Origin: Bacteroidales bacterium
GTDB taxonomy: Bacteria; Bacteroidota; Bacteroidia; Bacteroidales; UBA932
DNA: 64,000 bases
Assembly: GCA_017554335.1 (NCBI GenBank)
Contig: JAFZIO010000071.1
Span: forward strand, 1 to 64,000
Direction of reading: 5' to 3'
Shown one piece after another: positions 42,736-51,600 of the stretch (position 1 is its first letter; each line of letters opens with the position of its first letter). The translations under genes were made by a program, and so were the position numbers. Under the pieces are notes generated by a model that was not told the origin of the DNA, searched no databases, and was given only the letters and a program-made list of their open reading frames with translations.

Positions 42736-43564
42736 TCAGCCAAGGTGCGTTTTTCTCAAGCCAGGGTTTCATCGTAAACGGTATGTCCGTGCACATGGCG
42801 TCGGATCCGAGGTAGGCCGCAAGCATGAAGTCTTCTATTTTCTGGGTGGGCCAGAGGCTGACTATCATGCCCTCTTTATGGGCCTTCTGCACCATCTTGC
42901 GGGTGGTGCCGTCGGTCTTGCAGCCCATCACGTATATGCCTTCGCGCTTGCAAGTGGCTATTGCTTCGTCTGTTACGCCTGTGCTGAAGATTATAAGCAG
43001 CTCCGATTCGGGGCCCTTGCACTTCATTTCCGGGTGGGCCTTCTTGAGGTAGCGGAGGCCGCGGATGTCGGACGACGTGAAGCGGAGGACAGAATTCTTG
43101 GTGCGGATGGATTTTGCCGCCTGGTAAACCCTTTCGGCGACCTCCTCTACGAGCTCCTGGGTGTAAAGGGAGTCGGGCTTGGTTTTGAGCTCGAACTCCA
43201 CATACAAGTTGTCCTTGTCTTGCAGGAAGGCGATGAAGTCGTCGAAACGCATCATCTTGTTGCCCTTCTTGGTAAGCAGCCGGTCTATCTCGGCGGAAGT
43301 TTTGCGCTCGAAGATACCGCTGCCGTTGGTCGTGCGCTCAAGGGTGCAGTCGTGGGTGAGGTAGAGCACTCCGTCGGCAGTGCGGCGGATGTCCGTCTCG
43401 AATCCGGTGTACCCTGCATCCCAGCTGTCCTGGAAGGCTATTGCAGTGTTCTCATCCCTCTCCAGCCGGCCGCCGCGGTGAGAGAATGCGCGTATGGTCT
43501 GGCTCTGTGCGTAGGCGCCCGCTGCGAGGCAGAGCGCGAACAAGATTAATGCAGTTCTTTTCAT
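42722..43564 (-). CDS. Glycerophosphodiester phosphodiesterase, secreted
   Basis: Hydrolyses glycerophosphodiesters to glycerol-3-phosphate and an alcohol. The 280-aa protein has a signal peptide (ALILFALCLAAGAYAQ). GDPD motifs: FSHRGG with catalytic His, then TGFETDIRRTADGVLYLTHD carrying the metal-binding Glu/Asp and the second His, and FELKTKPDS. The ATG at 43564 is preferred; a TTG three codons earlier lies inside the -7 box. Its promoter overlaps the divergent polA promoter. Together with the glycerol-1-phosphate dehydrogenase close by, it makes a glycerol-phosphate theme, but the genes are on opposite strands. Confidence 0.9.
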   Translation of the reverse strand: MKRTALILFALCLAAGAYAQSQTIRAFSHRGGRLERDENTAIAFQDSWDAGYTGFETDIRRTADGVLYLTHDCTLERTTNGSGIFERKTSAEIDRLLTKKGNKMMRFDDFIAFLQDKDNLYVEFELKTKPDSLYTQELVEEVAERVYQAAKSIRTKNSVLRFTSSDIRGLRYLKKAHPEMKCKGPESELLIIFSTGVTDEAIATCKREGIYVMGCKTDGTTRKMVQKAHKEGMIVSLWPTQKIEDFMLAAYLGSDAMCTDIPFTMKPWLEKNAPWLNVVY

Positions 43565-43570
43565 AACTTT

Positions 43571-43618
43571 CAAATATAGCCACGAAGTTTGAAACTTTCA
43601 AAACTTTTTGCATCTTTG
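43571..43618. promoter_or_regulatory. Overlapping divergent promoters of the phosphodiesterase gene and polA
   Basis: Minus strand: TTTG at 43602-43599 and TATATTTG at 43578-43571, spacing 20 nt. Plus strand: TTTG at 43588-43591 and CATCTTTG at 43611-43618, spacing 19 nt. The two promoters share 43588-43602, so both -33 elements lie in a 15-bp overlap and simultaneous polymerase binding is unlikely. The -7 boxes end 6 and 9 nt before their start codons. Confidence 0.7.
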
Positions 43619-43627
43619 TGTTTCATT

Positions 43628-46315
43628 ATGAAACTTTTTCTGATAGACGGCCACGCGCTGGTTTTCAAGATGTATTATGCCTTTCTGGGGCGCCCCATGG
43701 TGAATTCCAAGGGGGTGGATACATCTATACTTTTCGGCTTTACAAAGTATCTGCTTGAGCTTATCGACCGTGAGAAGCCAAGCCATATCGCTGTGAGTTT
43801 CGACCCTCCGGGGGGCACTTTCCGCAATCAGATGTATCCGGAATACAAGGCCAACCGAAGTGAAACTCCACAGCTGGTTATCGACGCCCTCGAGCCCCTG
43901 ACCTCCATCGTGCAGGCTCTTGACATACCTGTGCTGATGATCCCCGGCTTCGAGGCCGACGACGTTATAGGCTCCATGGCCCTGCGCAGCGCCGCAGAGG
44001 GCTTCGACGTGTATATGGTCACGCCGGACAAGGACTACGGTCAGCTTGTGGCCCCTCACGTATGGCAGTATAAGCCCGGCAAGTCCGGCTCCGACAATGA
44101 GATACTCGGCGAGGCCGAGGTGTGTGAAAAGTGGGGGATAGAGCGTACCGGGCAGGTTATAGACATCCTTACTATTTGCGGTGACGCATCCGACAACGTG
44201 CCCGGAGTTCAGGGCGTCGGCCCCGTGGGCGCGTCCAAGTTGCTCGGAAAGTATGGCAGCGTGGACGGCATCTATGAGCACCTCGGCGAGCTTACCGCAC
44301 GCCAGCAGGAGCTTTTCCGTGCCGCCCAGGACCACATTTCACTGTCCCGGGAGCTGGTGACCATCAAGACGGACATCCCTCTGGAGACCACGGCCGACGA
44401 TATGGTCCTGGACCTTGCCTGGACGCCGGCGGTGGAGACGCTTTTCAAGGAGTTCGAGTTCCCGTCGTTGATTCGCCTCGTGCGCAAAATCGCCGCGGAG
44501 GTCTCCGCCACTACTCCGCTTCGCAGGACCGGGGCTGCAGAACTGGGCTCTTCGAGCCCATCCCTCCCACTGCACTCCGTTTGTGGGCCCCTCCCGTTCA
44601 CGTGGTCACGGGCGGCCACGGTTCTGCAGTCCCCATCCTGCATCCGCTGCGAGGCGGCGGAGATAACAGATAGCCGTGTCGCAGTCAATCTGGTCGATGA
44701 TACCCTCTTCGTCGCTGACTCCCACGGAGTTGCGCAAGGAGAGCCGGAGCTGTTCCGTCAGCTTCTGGCAGACCCGCAGCGCACGAAGGTTGGCATCGCA
44801 CTCAAGCCCCAGCTTAACGCCCTCAGCCTCAAAGGCTTGGAGGTGGCCGGGCGGCTGGAAGACATAGAGTTGCTGCACTATCTGCTGAACCCGGAAAGCA
44901 GCCATAAACTCGACACGCTCGCCCCGACCTTCCTCGGCATCGAGCTGGAAGACAGCGACGCGCCGCTTCAGGGCTCGCTCTTCGACGACGCTCCCGCCGG
45001 CCCCGACCGCATCAAGGAGACGGCCGTCCTCCTGCCGCTCGCAGATGCCCTGCTGGAGGCGATGGAGCGCACTGACGCACGTCTTAAGCAGCTCTACGAC
45101 AGCATCGAGGAGCCCCTCATCCGTGTGCTCAGCCGCATGGAGCTGGCCGGCGTGAAAGTAGACCTTGGTGCCCTTCAGTCCTATTCCGACGGCCTCCGCG
45201 GGCAGGTCGCAAGCCTCGAGCAGGAGATACGCGGGCTGGCCGGCGAGCCAGAGCTCAACATCAACTCTCCCAAGCAGGTGGGCGAGCTTCTCTTCGAAAA
45301 GCTGAAGCTGGATCCTAAGGCGAAGAAGCCCCGTAAAGGCAACTGGCCCACGGACGAAAAGACGCTGCAGGAGCTTTCCGACCGCAGCCCTATAATCGAT
45401 AAGATACTCGACTACCGCGGCCTGCGCAAGCTGCTGGGAACCTATATCGAGCCCTTCCCGTCTTATGTCAGCCCCCGCGACGGACGGGTGCATACCACTT
45501 TCAACCAGGCCCTTACGGCCACAGGGCGGCTCTCCAGTTCCAACCCCAACCTGCAGAACATCCCCATACGTACCGAGCAGGGCAGGGAGATACGCAAGGC
45601 TTTCGTGCCCGAGTCGGCGGATTCCGTGATAATGAGTGCCGACTACTCCCAGATAGAGCTTCGGATTATGGCCCACCTGAGCGGCGACAGCCACATGCAG
45701 GCGGCCTTCCGCGATGGCACGGACGTACATGCCGCAACCGCCGCCAAGATCTTCCGCATTCCGGTGCAGGAGGTGACTCCGGACCAGCGGCGTATCGCAA
45801 AGACCGCCAACTTCGGCATAATGTACGGCATCTCCGCCTTCGGCCTCAGCCAGAACCTCGGATGCCCGCGTGCGGAAGCCAAGAAGCTGATAGACGACTA
45901 CTTCGAATCGTTCCCCAGCATACGTGCCTGGATTGACGGTACGCTTGCCGGCGCCCGTTCCAACGGATACGTGGAGACGATTCTGGGGCGCCGCCGCTAC
46001 GTGCCCGACGTGAACAGCGGCAATGCCACCGTGCGCGCTTTTGCCGAGCGGAATGCCGTCAACGCCCCTATCCAGGGTACCAGCGCCGACATAATCAAGC
46101 TGGCCATGATTGCGGTAGACCGCCGTCTCCGTGAGGAGGGCCTCAAGTCCCGTATGGTGCTGCAGATTCATGATGAACTGCTTCTGGAAGTGCCTGAGAC
46201 CGAGATCGAAGCTGTAAGCCGCCTGCTTACGGAAGAGATGCAGGGGGTGATTAAACTGAATGTTCCATTAACAGTAGAATGTAATTATGGCTCAAACTGG
46301 CTCGAGGCCCATTGA
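43628..46315 (+). CDS. polA: DNA polymerase I, with an in-frame palindromic insertion
   Basis: Removes RNA primers and fills gaps. The 5' nuclease domain (about 1-290) has MKLFLIDGHALVFK, FEADDVIGSMA and TPDKDYGQL. The polymerase domain has DYSQIELRIMAHLSGD (motif A), KTANFGIMYGISAFGL (motif B) and QIHDELLLEV (motif C). Between them the 3'-5' exonuclease domain is degraded: the DxE of motif I is absent, and its place is taken by an insertion (residues about 300-337) encoded by a palindromic repeat. Proofreading is therefore probably lost. The start MKLFLIDGHALV is chosen over an upstream ATG because it is the canonical N terminus. It is 895 aa and overlaps the ECF sigma gene by 29 nt. Confidence 0.95.
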   Translation: MKLFLIDGHALVFKMYYAFLGRPMVNSKGVDTSILFGFTKYLLELIDREKPSHIAVSFDPPGGTFRNQMYPEYKANRSETPQLVIDALEPLTSIVQALDIPVLMIPGFEADDVIGSMALRSAAEGFDVYMVTPDKDYGQLVAPHVWQYKPGKSGSDNEILGEAEVCEKWGIERTGQVIDILTICGDASDNVPGVQGVGPVGASKLLGKYGSVDGIYEHLGELTARQQELFRAAQDHISLSRELVTIKTDIPLETTADDMVLDLAWTPAVETLFKEFEFPSLIRLVRKIAAEVSATTPLRRTGAAELGSSSPSLPLHSVCGPLPFTWSRAATVLQSPSCIRCEAAEITDSRVAVNLVDDTLFVADSHGVAQGEPELFRQLLADPQRTKVGIALKPQLNALSLKGLEVAGRLEDIELLHYLLNPESSHKLDTLAPTFLGIELEDSDAPLQGSLFDDAPAGPDRIKETAVLLPLADALLEAMERTDARLKQLYDSIEEPLIRVLSRMELAGVKVDLGALQSYSDGLRGQVASLEQEIRGLAGEPELNINSPKQVGELLFEKLKLDPKAKKPRKGNWPTDEKTLQELSDRSPIIDKILDYRGLRKLLGTYIEPFPSYVSPRDGRVHTTFNQALTATGRLSSSNPNLQNIPIRTEQGREIRKAFVPESADSVIMSADYSQIELRIMAHLSGDSHMQAAFRDGTDVHAATAAKIFRIPVQEVTPDQRRIAKTANFGIMYGISAFGLSQNLGCPRAEAKKLIDDYFESFPSIRAWIDGTLAGARSNGYVETILGRRRYVPDVNSGNATVRAFAERNAVNAPIQGTSADIIKLAMIAVDRRLREEGLKSRMVLQIHDELLLEVPETEIEAVSRLLTEEMQGVIKLNVPLTVECNYGSNWLEAH
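44526..44638. repeat. Multi-hairpin palindromic element inside polA
   Basis: Outer arms GGACCGGGGCTGCAGAAC (44526-44543) and its complement at 44621-44638 match in 15 of 18 positions. Inner hairpins are GGGCTC/GAGCCC (44545-44559), CCCAC/GTGGG (44566-44587) and CCCGT/ACGGG (44593-44612). The core CATCCCTCCCA...TGGGCCCCTCCC is shared with the copy in the UvrD-like gene (61973-62005) and, in inverted form, with the one after tex. It is translated as SPSLPLHSVCGPLPFTW with flanks, unlike any polymerase sequence I know. Confidence 0.85.
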
Positions 46316-46874
46316 TGAACTGGTACGCCGCGCCATGATAGGCGACGGAACTGCGTTCACGGCCCTGTGGGACGCGAATATTGCGTCCATACGCGCTTAC
46401 CTGCGCAAGACCATGAAGGGGCTGGACCACTTTTACATAGAAGACGTCTGCTCCAAGACTTTCGAGAAGGCTTTCCGGCAGATCCAGAGTTACGATCCTG
46501 CTCTCGGAAGCTTCGACGTATGGATTAAACGTATTGCCCACAACACTGCCCTGGACGTTATAGACAAGGAAACCCGCAGGCAGAGGGGCTATGTATTCAT
46601 AGATGATGAATCACACAGCCTGAATGTGGCGGAAACAATAGATTACGGTGAGGAGGATGCCCTTGAGGGTATAATCAAGACTGAGACGCGGGAGGAAACC
46701 GAGCAGCTTGTGGCCGGTCTTTCCGAACTGTACAGGGATATAGCCCACAAGCGCCTGATTGAGGGTATGCAGTATAAGGAGATTGCGGAGGAAACCGGGC
46801 TGGAGCTGAATACGGTACGTACCCGTATCAGGCGGGCAAAACAGATGTTGGACAAAATGAAGAGCGAACAATGA
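46287..46874 (+). CDS. ECF-family RNA polymerase sigma factor
   Basis: A 195-aa sigma-70-type factor with region 2 around EDVCSKTFEKAFRQIQSYDP and GSFDVWIKRIAHNTALDVI, and region 4 around MQYKEIAEETGLELNTVRTRIRRAKQ. Sigma domain 3 is absent, as in extracytoplasmic-function factors. Between the two regions lies an acidic, about 45-residue linker (FIDDESHSLNVAETID). There is no anti-sigma gene beside it. It starts inside the polA 3' end and overlaps rsmG by 4 nt, so it is transcribed constitutively with polA; its regulon is unknown. Confidence 0.9.
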   Translation: MAQTGSRPIDELVRRAMIGDGTAFTALWDANIASIRAYLRKTMKGLDHFYIEDVCSKTFEKAFRQIQSYDPALGSFDVWIKRIAHNTALDVIDKETRRQRGYVFIDDESHSLNVAETIDYGEEDALEGIIKTETREETEQLVAGLSELYRDIAHKRLIEGMQYKEIAEETGLELNTVRTRIRRAKQMLDKMKSEQ

Positions 46875-47500
46875 GAAGTACAGAGTCTGATTTCGCCCGT
46901 GCGCTGGAACTGTACCGGGAATGGAACGCCAAGATTAATGTGGTGTCCCGCAAGGATATAGACAATCTTTACGAACACCATGTCCTGAACTCCCTGGCCA
47001 TTGCCAGGTATTTGGAGCTGCATTATCCGGAAGGTGTCCTGGACGGCGCCTCCGTGCTGGACCTGGGTACGGGCGGCGGTTTTCCCGGCATACCTCTGGC
47101 TGTTGAGTATCCTCAGGCGCACTTTACTCTGTGCGACTCTGTAGGCAAAAAACTTACTGTGGCGCGCGCCGTTGCCGACGGTATGGGCCTGGACAACGTG
47201 GAATGCGTAAATGCGCGGGTGGAGACCCTGCCTGGTCCCTTCGACTGGGTGGTGACCAGGGCGGTGGCGACCATGGACAAGCTGTACCCTTGGGTGACCG
47301 GCCGTTTCAGGAACAGCATCATCTGCCTGAAAGGGGGAGATGTGCTGTCTGAAATAGCGGATTTGGGCCGAAAATGCGGCGTTGCTCCCGGCCGTGTACG
47401 CGTCTGGAGCATAGAAGATTGGCTGAAAGATGAATATTTCAAAGAAAAATTTGTAATTGAAATCGGAAAATCTTACCTTTGTCCTCCCAAATCTGAATAA
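46871..47500 (+). CDS. rsmG: 16S rRNA m7G527 methyltransferase RsmG
   Basis: Methylates G527 of 16S rRNA using SAM. The 209-aa protein has the family's YREWNAKINVVSRKDIDNLYEHHVLNSL and the SAM-binding VLDLGTGGGFPGIPLA, then RAVATMDKLYPWV and IICLKGGD. It overlaps the ECF sigma gene by 4 nt (ATGA). The rpmH promoter lies in its last codons. Loss of this enzyme gives low-level streptomycin resistance in other bacteria; that phenotype is not evident from sequence. Confidence 0.96.
   Translation: MRSTESDFARALELYREWNAKINVVSRKDIDNLYEHHVLNSLAIARYLELHYPEGVLDGASVLDLGTGGGFPGIPLAVEYPQAHFTLCDSVGKKLTVARAVADGMGLDNVECVNARVETLPGPFDWVVTRAVATMDKLYPWVTGRFRNSIICLKGGDVLSEIADLGRKCGVAPGRVRVWSIEDWLKDEYFKEKFVIEIGKSYLCPPKSE
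47450..47481 (+). promoter_or_regulatory. rpmH promoter (-33 TTTG, -7 TACCTTTG)
   Basis: TTTG (47450-47453) and TACCTTTG (47474-47481) are separated by exactly 20 nt, an ideal match. The promoter lies inside the 3' end of rsmG and leaves a leader of about 30 nt before the rpmH ATG at 47518. Confidence 0.8.
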
Positions 47501-47517
47501 TCAAAAATAATTAGATA

Positions 47518-47670
47518 ATGAAACGTACATATCAACCTTCAAACCGCAAGAGAGTCAACAAGCACGGATTCCGTGAGCGTATGAGCACTCCCAATGGACG
47601 TCGCGTCCTTGCGGCACGCCGCCGTCACGGCCGTAAGAAACTCACCGTTTCTTGCGAAGACAGGTTCTAG
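47518..47670 (+). CDS. rpmH: 50S ribosomal protein L34
   Basis: A 50-aa, very basic protein beginning [20 protein letters not shown] and containing [20 protein letters not shown], the universally conserved L34 signature. The tail LTVSCEDRF is longer than in E. coli, as in other Bacteroidota. It has its own promoter in rsmG and is followed by a strong bidirectional terminator. In many bacteria rpmH lies next to dnaA and rnpA; here it follows rsmG instead. Confidence 0.97.
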   Translation: MKRTYQPSNRKRVNKHGFRERMSTPNGRRVLAARRRHGRKKLTVSCEDRF

Positions 47671-47683
47671 TCCCTTGATTGAC

Positions 47684-47727
47684 AGAAAAATAGTTAAGCC
47701 GGCCAATTGGCCGGCTTCTATTTTTCT
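47684..47727. terminator. Bidirectional terminator after rpmH
   Basis: The 18-nt palindrome GCCGGCCAATTGGCCGGC (47698-47715) is flanked by inverted AGAAAAATAG (47684-47693) and CTATTTTTCT (47718-47727). This gives a long stem with U-rich tracts in both directions. It overlaps the stop codon of the convergent glycosyltransferase gene. Confidence 0.92.
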
Positions 47728-48571
47728 ATACCACTTCAGCGAAGCGCTCTGGCAGTTTTAGAACGATCTCCAGGCCGAGCATGGCCGGCTTGTTCCACAT
47801 GTAGGGAGGACGGAAGACGGTCTGCAGCACGCGGGCTTTACCCGTCCATTTGTCCCAGTCGCGGACAGGCAGGGCGGATACGCGCCGGATAAGATTCATG
47901 CGTTTGTTGAGGTGACGCCCCCAGCCACGGGCGGAAAGGTCTTCGTCAAGCATCTTCTGTTCGGTCTCGGGCACATCGGCGCAGCCGAAGTGGAATAGAT
48001 ACAAGTCTTTGACTATGTGGTAGTTGCCCTGCTTGGTCCTGTGGAAGCCGCTGCCCCAGGGAACCGGCTTGCACAGCACGCTTGCCTTGGTATAACGGGT
48101 TGAAAGATAAACGTAGGAGCGCTGCTCCAGCAGGCCGCGGGTACGGTCGAGCTGCTTCTCGCAGCGCAGGTTCTGAACTACGTCGCATCCGAGGCCTGAG
48201 AAGGAGTTGCGATTGCCGGCGTCCAGCCCGGACAAGAACTCGGGGAGAGGGACTCCGAGCGCCGGGTCCACTATCAGGAACTCGTCCACATCGGTTCCGA
48301 TCACCATGTCGTAGCGCCTGAAGAGTTCAGCCGCCCTGGCTGAAATGAACGCGATGCGGCCTTTGTCTGCTTCCCGTACGTTTCCGGCAACGCGGGGAAC
48401 CAGTTCCGTATTGCAGCCCGCGGCAAAGCCGGGAACGTTCTGGTCTGTGCCGTCGAAGAATACGTACAGGTTTTCCTCCCCGAGAAGGCTGCCGTAGTAT
48501 TGCACCCACTTGCTCAGGAAAAAATCTCCGTTCCGGACCATGGTTATTGCTGCAATCCGCTTCATTTTCAT
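47726..48571 (-). CDS. Glycosyltransferase family 2-like / GT92-like
   Basis: A 281-aa soluble glycosyltransferase-fold protein. The N terminus RIAAITMVRNGDFFLSKWVQYYGSLLG is a nucleotide-sugar-binding start, and VIGTDVDEFLIVDP contains a DxD motif that would coordinate the donor metal. YHIVKDLYLFHFGCAD has the conserved His near the C terminus of GT92-like proteins. The donor and acceptor are unknown. Met at the third codon (MKRIAAI) is an alternative start. It is probably involved in surface glycan synthesis. It converges on rpmH and diverges from the MMPL exporter gene. Confidence 0.75.
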   Translation of the reverse strand: MKMKRIAAITMVRNGDFFLSKWVQYYGSLLGEENLYVFFDGTDQNVPGFAAGCNTELVPRVAGNVREADKGRIAFISARAAELFRRYDMVIGTDVDEFLIVDPALGVPLPEFLSGLDAGNRNSFSGLGCDVVQNLRCEKQLDRTRGLLEQRSYVYLSTRYTKASVLCKPVPWGSGFHRTKQGNYHIVKDLYLFHFGCADVPETEQKMLDEDLSARGWGRHLNKRMNLIRRVSALPVRDWDKWTGKARVLQTVFRPPYMWNKPAMLGLEIVLKLPERFAEVV

Positions 48572-48626
48572 ATTTTCTGCAAGATAAAACTATTGCCCGG
48601 CAATTCCAAATTTACACTATTATTAT

Positions 48627-48634
48627 TATCTTTG
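48627..48634 (+). promoter_or_regulatory. -7 box of the MMPL exporter gene
   Basis: TATCTTTG, an exact TAnnTTTG match, ends 6 nt before the ATG of the exporter gene. No TTTG is seen at the usual -33 spacing. Confidence 0.5.
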
Positions 48635-48640
48635 CAGGCT

Positions 48641-51600
48641 ATGGATTTTTTGGGTTTTTTGGTCAAGAGACGTAACGTCCTGCTAGCCGCCATGACGGCG
48701 CTGGCTGTTATTTGTGCTATGATCATACCCAAGATAGACGTCATCATGGAAATATCTTTCTTCCTTCCTGATGATTCCCCGATCAAAATCGGTCTGGACA
48801 AGATGGAGGAGGATTTTCCCGGCATGAGCGGTCAGCTGAACATGCTGAGCATAATGCTGGATGACGTAAAAGACAAGGATGCGGAGGAGAAAGTGCTTAC
48901 GGACCTTACAGGCGGCCTTATCTGTATGTCCGTAAAAAACAACGGGCCACATACTCTTTATCAGTTCCTGCTCACTCAGGACTGCGATTATGAGGCGGCA
49001 CGACAAAAGATAAGACAGTATTACGACGGCAATGTAGTGGTTGAGGTTGACGTCGACAAGAATATGCCGGCCAACCTGATACCTATGATAACGTCGGGAG
49101 TGGTCCTGGTATTCGTAGTCTTGCTGTTGATGTGTTCCTCCGTGGTGGAGGTTATACTGTTCCTCTTCGCTACATTGCTTGCTGTGTCCATCAATATGGG
49201 CAGCAATATACTCCTGGGCAGAGTGTCGTATCTGACATTTACAATGGCTGCGGTGCTTCAGATGATCCTTTCGATGGATTATTCCATCATTATCATGAAC
49301 CGCTACCGTCAGGAAAAGAAAAACTATCCCGGAGATAATCCCAAAGCGATGGAGGTTGCGCTGAAACGTGCCGCCCCCTCTGTACTCAGCAGTGCAATGA
49401 CCACTATAGTCAGTCTTTTGATGCTGATGTTCATGCGTCTTAAGATTGGAGTGGATATGGGTGTGGTTTTGTCCAAGGGCGTACTCCTGAGCATGATTTG
49501 TAATTTCACCGTCTTGCCTGCGCTTATCTTGTTTTTCGACAAGGCGATTGTCAAGACGGAGAAGAGAATAAAGGATTTTTCCGTCCGCAAGCTTGCCCGC
49601 TTCGAGGTGCGCTGGAGAGCCGTCCTGACCGTGCTCTTTGTGGGTATTTTTACTGCAGCGTTCATTTTGCAGAAGCGTACCGAGATTTCCTTCGCTGCAA
49701 TCTGGGAAACCCAGATATCCAAATATTTCCCTCTGCAGAATCCCATGATCCTGATGTACGAGACGGAGGAGGAAGATGAGGTGCCTGGAATTCTGGACAC
49801 CTTGCAGCGCGACCCTATGGTGGCTACCGTACTCAGCTACCCCAGCCTCATCAAGCAGGGACATACTATCAAGGAGCTTACGGAGGAGTTGTCGCCCATG
49901 TCGCCGATGATTACGGAAGACATAGTCAGGGCGGTATTTTATTCTTACTCCCACCCGGAGCGTACGGAGAAGCTGAGCCTCAATGAGATTCAGGATCTGG
50001 CCGAGGAGGTGACCAGGCAGGGCCTCGTGCAGGAGGAGTTCGACGTGAAGGCAATGCTGGCCAAGCTGCTGCCTGCCGAGCCCGTTGCAGCTCCGGCCCC
50101 GGAGAAGCCTGTCGTCACAGAAGAGCCTGAGCCTGCTGTGGCGATCGAGCCCGACAGCACTGCCGTCGTGGCGTCCGTGATAGACAGCACGATGACAGCT
50201 CCGGCCGACAGCGCGCTTGTGGCTGCGGCCGACAGCGTGGCTGTGCCGGCCGCTCCTGTATTCACCTACGAAATCGTAAACGAACAGCTGACAGCCAAGC
50301 AGATGGCTGCCCGCTACGGCATCGAGCGCTCTTACATCAACATGTGCTACCGCATGGCCGGCCGTACCCGCAAGCCTGCCACCATGTCGCTGTACGAGAT
50401 GACCAGCTTCGTCAACAATAAGCTGCTGAACGACAAGCGCTACTCCGGCCTCGTGACCAAGGAGCAGGTGAGCATGTTCAAGGATATCTACCGCCAGGTG
50501 GATTCTGCTTTCGTTGCCGGTCCGACTCCTGAGGACGTACTTCTGGCCCGGGCGGAGGAAATTGTTCCGGCGGCCGATTCGCTGGCCGTCGCAGCTGCGT
50601 CCGACAGCCTGGCAGTGCAGCATCCTTCCGACACCGGCGTCGTGCTAGCCCAGAATGTTCCGGTCGAGGAGCCTGAAGAGGATGACGAGCCCGTGGTGAT
50701 AACGCCCCTGGAGCGTCTTGCGGAGATGTCTTTCTCCGGCCGCAAATACAACTCACGCACTGTGCGCAACGCTCTTGCGGCCGCTGGTATCCCGGTGAGC
50801 CAGGAGGACATGGACATGCTATACATGTATGCCGGCAGCCGTAAATGGAAGGACAATGGTATGAAACTCAGCATCAGCGAGTTCGTCAATTACCTTAACG
50901 ATACGCTGCTGCAGCAGGAGAGCTTTGCCCGTATGCTGGACGACGATTCACGCGATAAGATAGGGCAGGCGATTGATGAGCTGGGCATGGCTGCCACGAC
51001 CCTCCGCTCCGACAAGCATTCATTAGCTGCTATAATAACTGACTATCTTTTCGAATCGCCTGAGACATTCTCTTTCATCGACAGGCTTCAGGAGTTGTCT
51101 GACCGTTCTCTTATGAAAGATCATGTTATAATAGCGGAATCCGCTATGTATAAGGAGATCAAGGAAGGGTTCCCACGGGAATTGCTGCTGCTTACGATAC
51201 TTACGGTGATGGCCATATTCGTCATCGTGGCACTCACTTTCAAGTCCCTGGTCATACCTGTAATGCTGGTACTGGCCGTGATGTCCGGAGTATACGTCAA
51301 TGTATTTGTAAGCGGTCTTGGCGGCAACACGATGTACTTCATGTCTTATCTGATAGTGCAGAGTATCCTTATGGGCGCTACCATCGACTATTGCATACTC
51401 TTTATGAGTTACTATCGCGAAAGCCGTATGAGAACGGGTGTTCCGGGTGCTATAAGCGCTGCATACAAGGGGGCAAGCCATTCTATCCTTACCTCCGGCC
51501 TGATCCTTACCCTGGCGCCTGTGGCTATGAGCATGTTCATCGATGACAAGCTGGTGGCATCGATACTCAAGTGCCTGGCTTCCGGAGCTTTAGCAGCTAT

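Noticed and set aside
44606-46171. 521-codon open frame antisense to polA
   Set aside because: It mirrors the PolA polymerase domain with its invariant motifs; no start signal or recognisable protein is seen.
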